This document shows positions 41,281 through 51,100 of a stretch of DNA of 64,000 bases, piece by piece (the first letter of the stretch is position 1; the number at the start of each line of letters is the position of its first letter). The notes under the pieces are model-generated. The model did not search any database. It saw nothing but the letters and a program-made list of their open reading frames with translations, and was not told the origin of the DNA. Origin of the DNA: Phytopythium helicoides (taxonomy: Eukaryota; Oomycota; Peronosporomycetes; Pythiales; Pythiaceae). The stretch lies in the NCBI GenBank assembly GCA_024867545.1, contig JANFNE010000053.1, positions 372,001-436,000 on the forward strand. The letters are read 5' to 3'. Position numbers and translations under genes: made by a program.

Positions 41281-43571
41281 GGGTGGAAGAGTTTGAATCA
41301 GCAGTCAAATTTTACAATGAAGCAATACAGGACGGACAATCAATCTGTGCTTCAATTGAGTATCCTGTGTAGGGTTAAACCAGAAATTTGACGTGGACAC
41401 ACCTGGTTTTATCTTCCCAGAGCCGTTTTATCACCCAGGTTTGCTATTTTGGGAGCAATTTTGTTTATGCAGATCTATGCATTTTAGGTGGCGTTTTGGG
41501 CACGCAAACTATCCCCCCGTAACTGATCTTCTACGATTGCTTTCACAATATTCTAATCACGCACCAAAAGTTTACATTCCTCGGAGTACGATAGCAGCTC
41601 CAATAGGATTCTACAGACATCAGAGATCGACCGACTATAACTCTCGAGAGCAACACGTTGCGTTAACACAGTTGCAGCACACGGAGCAGCTATGACTCAA
41701 AGTTAGAGCTCGTGATAAAATTGTGAATCGTCATCCTCATATTGCGCGGTGTTTGCGACATGAAAGTTCCGGGCTGACGCCGTCATGAACAAGATGCGCT
41801 CAGTGCCTTGTATACTCTCCAGACAGGGAAGAAGTGACTCTACCGGAAGAACCAAACTTCGGAGCCACTTCTCCTTGAGCTTACTCTTGAGTTGGAAGTG
41901 CAGCGTGCGACTCTTCTTGAAGAAGGATTTGAGAGCTTTGCACCCTGATTGCAGCTTCATTAGCCATGATAGCTAGTCAATAAAACCTTCCTAATCTTTC
42001 GAACAAATCGACAGTAGAATTTTTCATTCCATTTGTCAAACGAAGATGACGAAGAGGGACAGCGTCATTCGCAAGTTTCCAGGGTGTAGTTGAACCTGTG
42101 ATGTATCATTCTCACTAGAACTAGACCGGGTAGTTACCATTGGACACAGAGGTTGCTGGGCGCAGCCACAGCAGGGGGATCGGTTTTGTCGAGATCACAA
42201 AGTGATCCGATCCCGCCAAGCAAGTATATTATAGATGACTTCTAGTACCTCTCATCTCAAGCGCTCACAGCCACCCATTGGCTTCGCTGAGCTAGATCAG
42301 TCTTCGTCTCTTCGCTGCTCGACTTACAGGTGAGCTGCAAGGTGGCAACTGATGCCCCAGTACACCTACATCTCACAAAACCACCTGGCGGAAGGCGAGG
42401 AGTACACGGTAAGGCACCGTGATCTCTATGAGAAGGCCATCACCCAAACAGTTCCAAGGGCATTTTGCATATGCTCCTTAGCAAAGTTCTCGTCCAGCTC
42501 GAAGACCAGAGCAAGCGACTCCCAAGCATGGAGCTGGACCTCCGGGACGTTCGAGCAGCCATCTTTGCATCTCACAACGCAAGGAAAGCTTCTGCCGTGA
42601 AATTTTCAGCGTGGCTAAGGACTTTAATGACGACACCCAAGCCCCGAGGGTTGAAGAAGGGCTCCTGAGTCTAGCATCTCCGCCCTCTTTGCTGACAAAG
42701 TCTAAGCGCAAGGGCACATAGCGCGGACGTTTTCGCTGAGCTCGGTGGATGGGCCGAATGATCAGCTATATCTTTTCATAAATGATTGTTTGACTTTGGC
42801 GATTTGATACACTTGCGAATCCTGTCGGCGTCAGCCGGACACGGTCGCCTTTCCCGGGTCGAAGCTCAGCCGTCCGTCTCGTGATCCAAAAATGCTCGAT
42901 CATCAGTTGGGGCGTCCGTTTCTCCACCGCTGGCACCAAGCCTATTTATTCGTCGTTCTTTAGCACTATGCGTCCCTCCCTCACGGGTAGTTCTTGGCCA
43001 GTGTAATTTGAATGTAAAAGCACAAGCAAAACTGCTTGCTATCCTTTTTGATCATTTACTCAATCAACGTTTAAGCGCTTTAGCTCCCTAAACCTACTCT
43101 GCCACCTCAAAAGTTGAAAACGAGGAACTCTGCCGTGTGCTTCTCTCGATTCGCAACTACGCCAACGGCCAAACTAATAGGTATTGTCATCAATCATCAT
43201 GTACCTTCCTGAGCTCCTTTCAGCTCACCTGCCATGATGACACACCTAATGCTAAATTCTATCCACCCAAGCCGGTCGTCATTGAGAGATTTGGGATTAA
43301 TTCCAGCGACGACGACAGCGGTATCACCATCAACGTCGGTCAGAGGAAGGGCTGCAGTGGCGTAACTTGGAACTTCCAGTCCAAACCCAGACAGATGCGA
43401 ATCACAGTCTCAGACTGAATAGATAGAGTGGCACTGAGGGGACTCAGAAACTTTCTGAATTCATTTAGTTTAATGCATGCTTTTTACTCGATATTAGCGC
43501 AATTGCGTCGATGTTCTGCACCGCAGCCAGTGAACGGCAGCAAGCAGTGGAACGCGATAGAAATACAGCGA
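41281..43571. other. AT-richer intergenic stretch, no gene supported
   Basis: 2.3 kb with only short unrelated frames. One at 43137-43418 encodes a coherent-looking tail (KPVVIERFGINSSDDD) that could be a gene fragment, but I do not recognise it. The stretch ends at the insertion site of the large LTR element. Confidence 0.4.
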
Positions 43572-44560
43572 TGTGATGAAGCGCGCGCGGAAATCGTGGC
43601 ACATGTCACAGACGCCGGGTCTCTGTAGTGTAGCACACTTCAATATACGCTCGTGATAGTGCCCTAGGGGGGATTCCCCCTAGGCAGTGACCGCTGTACC
43701 CAAAAAAGGGTACCAGTGGATGGGTTCACAAGGAGCCAGTCTCTGTAGAAATCGGGGCAGCTCCGTAGGTTCAAAAATCATCCCTCTATCTGTGGAGTGG
43801 CAAGTATTAATGATCAGAGGTAGGAAAGACTACTAAACAACCAATACAGACTTCCGCTTTCTCCCTCAACCGCGCGCGTCAAGGAGACCAGCTCCTCTGG
43901 GGTTTTCGACCCCGGAGAGTCTGGAGAGGTCATCGCGTGCATTCCCCCCTCAACCCAAGCTCGATAAGGTACGTGCCCGCGCTCACAACGCGTACACGTG
44001 CATATTGATTCCATATTCTCGGCCCTGCTGGACGTTCGCCTTAGTGTGTGGCGATACGTCTGGTGGGATAACCGACTCCATATTGTAAGAAGAAGAAGAG
44101 GCCAAGAGAGCCCCCAAAAGAGGTCGAGTGACCCACCGTAGGCTGAACCGCGTTAGTGGAGCGGTCAGCCCCTCACGGAGATCCAGCGGAGTCTCCGTAG
44201 AGTGTATTCATCCGCCTGAGGGCTCCCTAGCTGAAACCAGCTAGAGGAGCCTTGTGTGTGTACTAATATTGTTTGTCGTTCAGCAGGTACGCGAAGAACC
44301 GCGCCTGCACCAACCGCTCGAGCTCTACACGCGCTCGTTTAGGACTCCCGATCTCCCGGACGGTTATACGGGGATCATAACGCTCCGGTACTGCCAGGCG
44401 GTGAAGGGAGCCTTCTCTTTCTCAGGAGAGGCACCGGGATCCGTCGCGGGAGCGCGCTCGAGGGATCAACCCCTCGAGTCGCCGCACACCGCCTACCGTC
44501 CACCCTCCAGCTCGCCTCGCGGCGGCTGTGAGTGGTCATGAGCTCCGGCGCCGCATCACA
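43572..44560 (+). repeat. 5' LTR
   Basis: 989 bp, differing from the 3' LTR at only one position seen (G at 44491 against A at 57991). It contains hairpins CCTAGGGGG/CCCCCTAGG (43663-43684), GTACCC-A6-GGGTAC (43696-43713) and GGCTCCCTAGCT/AGCTAGAGGAGCC (44221-44251). Its last 23 bp contain the first ATG of ORF A. Confidence 0.95.
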
Positions 44561-45968
44561 ACTGGTGCGCATGCCCGGATCGGGAGTCAATGAGCGTGGG
44601 GAGCTGCAGAGCGAAGCGCAGAGAAGTCAAGAGTCGACTGCGCCTCAGGAGCAAGCTGAAGCCGCGAAGAGGAAGCGCGGAAAGCCCAAGAAGACTCGAA
44701 GCCCCAAGGAGCGCGTGCCTCGGGCACTTCCAGCATCCGCCCCAGCGCCAGAGGACGCTCCGCAGCCTGCGGAGACGGCTGCAGACGCGCTCATGTCTGC
44801 AGAGGACGTGACCGAGGTAACCTCGGCTGCAGCGGGCTTCCCAAGTCCAGCAGATGTGCCTGAATCGGCTTTGGTGCCCCACGGGGCGCCCACGGCCTCG
44901 GGAGGAGGAGCCTCTGTCACCGGAAGCCCTCTGCTACTCAATCCTGTTGTCGCCGGCCTTGCTGAGGCGATACTCGAGTGGTGTGCCCAAGGACTTCGGG
45001 CGGACGCGTATCTTCGTGGGCGCATTGAGGAGACACGGGAAGCGGCCTTTTTGGCAATCCTCAGGGTTCGGCATGTCTGCCTGCCCGTCCACACGGATAT
45101 GTACGCGTTCACGGTGCCTCTGAACGGTTTCGGTGCTGCAGAGTGCGTGGCGGTCCTACAGACCGCCCTACAGGAAGCCGGGTACGAGTTTTTCAACCTC
45201 GCGCCTGAGTGGTACGCGCACCCTGAAGCCAACACCGTTCCTGAGCACGTTGTGCGTCAAGAGGTCCAAGAAGTGCTTGCAGCTATCCGCCCCATTGTGG
45301 AGAGGTGGCGAACGATCGCCGGAGACGTGCCATGCATGCTCCAGGCTGTGGAGCAACCGTTCCTGCACGCCGAAGACGTCGAAGACGTGATTATGGAGAA
45401 CGTCGACCTTGAAGGGGACATCATGATGCTGGAGGGTGCCTCAGAGCACCTCACGCCCGAGCTACACCTTCGTGTACGCTCCGTCAGCGTTCCCTTTCAG
45501 GGGAGCTCGTCTAGTGGCTCAGGAGTTGCCGTTCCGTACAAGCGACAGCAGAGGATGGCCTTCGTCCCAGGCTCGGAGTTATCTCTCCCAGTGGGGTACG
45601 GCTCCAATGCGTCCTCGGAGAATCTGAACCAGTCGGCTGGGTCAGGGAACCACGAGATGTCTGAGGAAGGTGGTGCCGTTGCAAGTTTTCCTGCAGCGAT
45701 GATCCCCGGACCCGCCGTCATGATGGCCCACGGGGCGCCTCAGACGATACTGCCGCAGACTGCGATCCAAGGCCTGTGGATGACCGAGCAACACCTCGAG
45801 CCCATGTTTAAGCCGACCGCGCTGCCTATGCTGCCCCACACGCCAAGCCCCGCAGAGTGTTCACCGCCTCACGGGAGTCCTCCAGAGGCTCCCCGGTCAT
45901 GGAGGAAGCTCCAGAGGCCAACCTGGCCATCGATCCTCTGCGGAGCGCAGCGGTGCAGCAGATGCTAG
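44538..45968 (+). CDS. Retroelement ORF A (Gag N-terminal part or extra protein)
   Basis: 476 codons from ATG 44538, which lies inside the end of the LTR; an alternative ATG is 44571. A basic Lys/Arg/Pro-rich N-terminus and Ala/Pro-rich linker precede a folded-looking segment (about residues 145-275, rich in Glu, Val and Leu). It ends in frame 0 at 45968, overlapping the gag frame by 70 bp (from ATG 45899). The next ORF is reached by a -1 shift, so this may be the true N-terminus of Gag, by programmed shifting or a recent indel, or a separate protein. No domain recognised. Confidence 0.6.
   Translation: MSSGAASQLVRMPGSGVNERGELQSEAQRSQESTAPQEQAEAAKRKRGKPKKTRSPKERVPRALPASAPAPEDAPQPAETAADALMSAEDVTEVTSAAAGFPSPADVPESALVPHGAPTASGGGASVTGSPLLLNPVVAGLAEAILEWCAQGLRADAYLRGRIEETREAAFLAILRVRHVCLPVHTDMYAFTVPLNGFGAAECVAVLQTALQEAGYEFFNLAPEWYAHPEANTVPEHVVRQEVQEVLAAIRPIVERWRTIAGDVPCMLQAVEQPFLHAEDVEDVIMENVDLEGDIMMLEGASEHLTPELHLRVRSVSVPFQGSSSSGSGVAVPYKRQQRMAFVPGSELSLPVGYGSNASSENLNQSAGSGNHEMSEEGGAVASFPAAMIPGPAVMMAHGAPQTILPQTAIQGLWMTEQHLEPMFKPTALPMLPHTPSPAECSPPHGSPPEAPRSWRKLQRPTWPSILCGAQRCSRC
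44563..44580 (+). other. Candidate primer binding site
   Basis: TGGTGCGCATGCCCGGAT begins two bases after the LTR and starts with the TGG expected for pairing with a tRNA CCA end. I could not identify the tRNA. The site overlaps the start of ORF A. Confidence 0.4.
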
Positions 45969-48115
45969 CCGCAATGCAGCAAACGCATCTTGAGGAGCTC
46001 CAGAGGCAGCAACAAGCGTGGTCCGAGCAGCAACAACGTCTGCAGGCAGAACGAGCCGCAGAGAACCAGCAGTTCCAGCAGCTTCTCCAGGAGAGCGTGC
46101 AGAAGGAGAGGCAAGCGAAAGCCGAGGCTCTGGAGGAGTTCAAGCGTCAGGTGGGACTTCAGTACGAAGAGGACCAGAAGCAGTTGACTGCCACCCGTGC
46201 AGCAGAAGCAGCGGACTTCCGAGACCAGCTCCAGAAGCTCCAGCAGCAACAGCAGCAGCAGTATGCTCAGCAGATGACTCGGGTACAAGAGCAGATGAAT
46301 CACCTCCTTGAGGATCAGCAGCAGCAACAAGCCCGGGACCAGCAGAAGCGAACCCTTGAGAAGCAGAAGGAAGACCGCGAGCGGAACGCGCTGCAGCAGC
46401 AAGTGCTGCAGCTTCAGCAAGCGCTACAGCAGGCCCAAGTGAGCTCTCCAGCCACTGGCGGAATGCCTCAAGGGAGCACGCCACTGACGGTGCCGAACCA
46501 GCCTGCAGCAGTGTCTACAGCTGCCTCTACAGCTACGGCTACAGTGGCGACGACCGCCCCTGCAGCTCCTGCCGCAGCCTCTGCAGCGCGCTTTCAACCA
46601 CTTCAAGCAGCAGCTCCCGCGTTCCGCCCTCCGGTACCGAGCTTCACGAGCAGCCTCAGCAGATCTGTTTTGCCTCTGCAGTTCGGCCCCCAAAGGTCCG
46701 CCGCAATTCCCTCAGCGTCATTTGCCACGGGACAGGCGCCTGTAGCCTCAGGGTATGCTCCCCCAGCCTCAGGATCCACTCCATTTGGCTATTCCGGCAC
46801 AGGATCATCAAGCATCCCACCCGGAGGCAGCGGAGGGTCCAGAGGCTTTGGAGGATGGCCCGGAAGCTCCGGAGGAGGGCGAAGGCCTGACAGTGGCAAC
46901 GGAGGCTCCAGCGGATTCCCTGGTGGACTTCCCCCCTCAGGAGGTGGACACCCACAGGGTTTCCCCCTTCAAGCCGCCTCTGCAGCCGCTACAGTCGCTC
47001 CTGTGGCGGGTTTCAGGATGATGATGCCGTACAACTCGATTCCGTGCTTCGACGGCACGGGCACGCTTGAGGAGCGACGCAAGTGGTGGACCCAGTTCAG
47101 CTATTCTGCAGATGCGTGCATGTGGACTCCAGAAGAGAAGGCCAAGCAACTCCCAAGGTGGCTCGAAGGAAGCTCAAGAGCGTGGCACCAGCAGCTGGAC
47201 TCTGCAACGCAGACCTCGTGGAAGAAAGTCTCGAAAGCCTTTGTGGAGCAGTTCTGCAAGTCGTCAGACACCGTCCTAGAGCGGTACATGGACATGACGC
47301 CCCGCCGCAATGAGAAGCCTCTGCATTTTCTCTGGAGGCTGAACGCGGCAGCCGCTAAGGCGAAGGTGGATACTACGTCTCCAGAGACTCGTCAGAAGCA
47401 CATCCGACGCTTCCTGCAGCGCGTCAATGACAAGACTGTGAGATACAACCTTGCAGGTCGTGCATTCTTCTCCATGAAGGAGTTTGAAGAGACGCTGAAG
47501 ATGTTTCAGGAGGTGACCGAAGGTGAAGACGACAACGAAGTCGATGCGCTCTACAGGAAGGACTCTGCTAAGTCGGTGCAGTTCAAGAAGCCTATCGACG
47601 TCGTCACGGGGCGATACCGCCCTAAGGAGACCGCCGCCAGAACGTATTGGGCAGAGGAGGCCAGCGGAAGAGAGGACTTCGAGGATCAAGCTCCAGAGGA
47701 CGGGCACGAGGGATATGCCTATGCGGCTCAAGGGAATCCGTCTAGTACTCGGGGTATCAATTACCCCTTGAGGAACAACGGATACACCGGAAACTCACCC
47801 CGCTCCAGCCAGCGTCCCAACCCAATGTCGCCCTCGAGAGCTGTGTGCCCAAAGTGCGGCCGTACAAGCCACTCCGCTGAAGACTGCTGGCAAGATCTGG
47901 TGTGTGAGACCTGCGGAGACCGCGGGCACCCTACGGAGCGGTGCTACAGGAAGCCTTTAGCCTGCCCGATCTGCGGAGAGGCACATTCTGGACGCTGCCC
48001 TTTGCTCAAGGACTTCTTCACGTGGATCAAGGAAAAGTCTACCTCTGCAAGCCCAACGGACAAGCCTCAGCCGCCCAAGACACTCCCGAGTGTCAACTCG
48101 CCTTCGTTAAACTAG
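45899..48115 (+). CDS. Retroelement Gag
   Basis: 738 residues from ATG 45899. It opens with a long Gln/Glu-rich coiled coil (about residues 20-190), then a Pro/Gly/Ser-rich linker. A retrotransposon Gag capsid domain follows (FDGTGTLEERRKWWTQF, WLEGSSRAWHQQL, FVEQFC, LHFLWRLN). Cysteine pairs at the C-terminus (CPKCGRTSHSAEDC, CETCGDRGHPTERC, CPICGEAHSGRCP) are CCHC nucleic-acid-binding knuckles. The last 175 bases overlap pol, which lies in the -1 frame. Confidence 0.85.
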   Translation: MEEAPEANLAIDPLRSAAVQQMLAAMQQTHLEELQRQQQAWSEQQQRLQAERAAENQQFQQLLQESVQKERQAKAEALEEFKRQVGLQYEEDQKQLTATRAAEAADFRDQLQKLQQQQQQQYAQQMTRVQEQMNHLLEDQQQQQARDQQKRTLEKQKEDRERNALQQQVLQLQQALQQAQVSSPATGGMPQGSTPLTVPNQPAAVSTAASTATATVATTAPAAPAAASAARFQPLQAAAPAFRPPVPSFTSSLSRSVLPLQFGPQRSAAIPSASFATGQAPVASGYAPPASGSTPFGYSGTGSSSIPPGGSGGSRGFGGWPGSSGGGRRPDSGNGGSSGFPGGLPPSGGGHPQGFPLQAASAAATVAPVAGFRMMMPYNSIPCFDGTGTLEERRKWWTQFSYSADACMWTPEEKAKQLPRWLEGSSRAWHQQLDSATQTSWKKVSKAFVEQFCKSSDTVLERYMDMTPRRNEKPLHFLWRLNAAAAKAKVDTTSPETRQKHIRRFLQRVNDKTVRYNLAGRAFFSMKEFEETLKMFQEVTEGEDDNEVDALYRKDSAKSVQFKKPIDVVTGRYRPKETAARTYWAEEASGREDFEDQAPEDGHEGYAYAAQGNPSSTRGINYPLRNNGYTGNSPRSSQRPNPMSPSRAVCPKCGRTSHSAEDCWQDLVCETCGDRGHPTERCYRKPLACPICGEAHSGRCPLLKDFFTWIKEKSTSASPTDKPQPPKTLPSVNSPSLN

Positions 48116-51100
48116 GGCGCTCGCCAGATCACAGGGGTCTGGTGCGTGTCGAGCGGAATCCCCTAGTTATGAGGGCGTTTGCATATGTCGGTCCGAAGAT
48201 CGCGGCTCCAGCAGGAATCGCTAATGTCAACATGGACCCTGCATCAGACGCCCTTGTTCAACCTCCCTCCGTTGCATCCTGTCATCTGCTCACTCCTGAA
48301 GAAGACAAGGATGCTCCTGAGCTCGAGCTCCAACCTGGTCAGCGTATGGGCTGGTGGGAGCACAACGACGCCGACGACCGGTGCCATATGACGGCTATGG
48401 TCAGAGGAGCCGTGTGCGACGAGCCTACGCTGATCATGCTCGACACAGGAGCTACCACCAGCATTGTGGGTCTGGACTTTGCACGCAAGTCAGGACTCAA
48501 GCTGAAGCATGGTGAACAGCTGACGGTAAATGGCATGGGAGGGACGAAGACGAAGATTACGGCAAGAGCGAGGGTGAAAATCACCCTAGGGCTGCGAGTG
48601 GTGTACGCTATGGACGTCTGGGTCGGCAACATCGGTGAAGGAGTCAACTGCCTCCTAGGGATGAACTTCATGTACGCTGCAGGCGTGCGGTTGAGCCCCT
48701 GGGAAGGAGCGATCGAGCTGCCGGATGAGGAGCGCATTCTTCTGGTAGGGGGGCCGACTCAGCCCTCCCAAGGGAACGAGCACACGATTCAGCAAGCCTC
48801 GGGTCAGGCGACATGGCTAGCCCCTGGGGAGCGTGCGGTTATACCGATTTCCGCTGCGCTCCAGAAGCGGGTCGAGCAGGGCGCGCAACTCTGGCTCTCC
48901 AGAGGCGAATGTTGGGTCACGCAAGTGTTTCGGCGAGGAAGGCAGCAGCGGCCGGTCGGCATTGAGGTTGTGAACATTTCGCAGTCTAAGGAGGTGCGGA
49001 TTCCTCACTACGTGAGCGTCGCTACAGTTGTGGACGCCGGTCACCTGCCGCGCACTCGAGGCCCGTATGTTCGGCCGGGTTCCCTAAGGTACCAAGAGTG
49101 GACGCAGCTAGCGTACGAGAACACGCACTCTCCTGAGTGGCTGGGGCGCCTTGCGGCTGAGGAGCCTGCACAAGACGAGTGGAAGAGTCCAGGGGCACAG
49201 GTTTCCCCCCAGAGGATACTCCTGAGGTCAAATGAGGTGCGCGAACTGAGCCCTGCTCAGGGGCGGCCTGAGGCGCCAGCAGCTTTTGTCGGCCTGCCCG
49301 AGCTAGATGGAACACGAGAGCCCGTGAAGAGCTCGCCAGAGTGCCACATCTCAAGGGACCCGCCTCCGGAGGGCTTGGATGAAGCAGAACCCACAGGGGA
49401 AGCTGAAGACGCGTTGTCAAGGGCCTCCACAGACCGGCTCCAGGCGAATTTGGCTCGGGTGATGCGAGCCGAAGCAGACATCGTTGCAGAAGCTCCGGAA
49501 GTGTTCTACAGGGAAGGAGAAGACGCCATCTTGCTCCACGAGCTCCGAGATCAGCTGGCGACGTTACCAGATCTGTCGGACCTCGCTCCAGAGGCAGACA
49601 TTGAGAAGGCAGACGTCGGCACCCCTGGGGAGACGACCCCAGCTCAGGAAGAGCAGATGCGGGCGATCCTAAGGCGCCACAGGAGCGCATTCTTAGGCGA
49701 GGGCAATGCCCTGCCTCCAGCGGCCAGAGGAGTCTTTTGTGACCTGGACGTTCAAGGGGCGAAGCCTATAGCCCAACGGGCTCGACGAGTTCCGCCTCAG
49801 TTCTTGGAGAAGGTGTACGAGTTGCTCAAGAAGCTCCTCGAGAGCGGATTGATTGAGTTCTCCAGCTCTCAATGGGCCTCTCCAATTGTGATCATCCTCA
49901 AGAAGAACGGCAAGGACATCCGGTTATGCATTGACTACAGGCGAGTGAACGAACTGCTGCAGATGGACTTCTACCCGATGCCCCTGATCGACGACCTCCT
50001 GAGCAATTTTGCAGCCATCCTGTGGCTGGCCAGCCTCGATATGGCCAGTGGCTTCTGGGCGATTCCGTTGACGCCTAGGGCCAGGAGCATCTCGGCGTTT
50101 ATTTGCCCTCTGGGGCATTTCCAGTGGACGCGTATGCCCTTCGGGTTGAAGAACGCTCCTCTGGTCTATCAGCGAGTGCTGGACAACTGCCTCTGGGGAT
50201 TCGTGCGACTCCCTGCAGAACTCGAAGCCACAGTCGATCCTGAGGTGCTAGAGCACTACCAAGTGTACGTGCCGTCTCCAGAACTCAGCGGCGACCAAGG
50301 GACGCCTCCCGAGACAGAGGAACCGCTAACGGTCTTCCAGATCAATCGGCCTGCCCCTCCACAGATGGGGCCGGTCCTCGGGAGAAGCAGCTATATCGAT
50401 GACGTAGCCTTTGGAGCGGGCTCCTGGGAAGAACTGTGCGCAATGGTTGACGAGCTGCTGTTCCGCCTTCGCTACTGGGGGATATCGGTCAGCTTGCCCA
50501 AGAGCATGTTTGGCAAGAGCGAGGTGGACTTCCTGTCCCACAGGGTCGGTCGAGAAGGCATCCAAGCCACTCCTAAGATCGCCAAGAGCGTCCGCGACCT
50601 CCAGTTCCCGTCAACTCTCAAAGGGGTGCAATCCTTCCTGGGGAGTATCAACTACTACGCGAAATTTATTGAGGGGCTTCCCCAGATTGCGTCGGTGTTG
50701 TACGAGCTTACCGAGGAACAAGTGAGACGCCAAGAGAATCTGGAGCGCGCCAGGACTGCTTTCGAGCTCCTGAAGGAGAAGATCACCTCCACGCCGTTGC
50801 TGCGCCATCCTGATCGGTCCAAGCCTTTCGTGGTCATCGTCCACGCTAACGAGTGGGCAGTCAGCGCAGTGGTCGCCCAAGAACACGACGGCCTCTTACA
50901 CCCAGTACGGTTCACAGGACGGGTCCTCCAAGGAGCAGAGCTCAATTATCCGGCTGCAGAGAAGGAAATTCTGGGGCTGTTGCGCGCTCTAGACGTCTAC
51001 TTCACGCTGCTGGTCGGGCAAGCTCTCAAGGTGTATACCCGGTACTCTACGCTGGGATGGCTATTCCGGTCCAAGTCGCTGAAGGGAAGGTGTCACCAGT

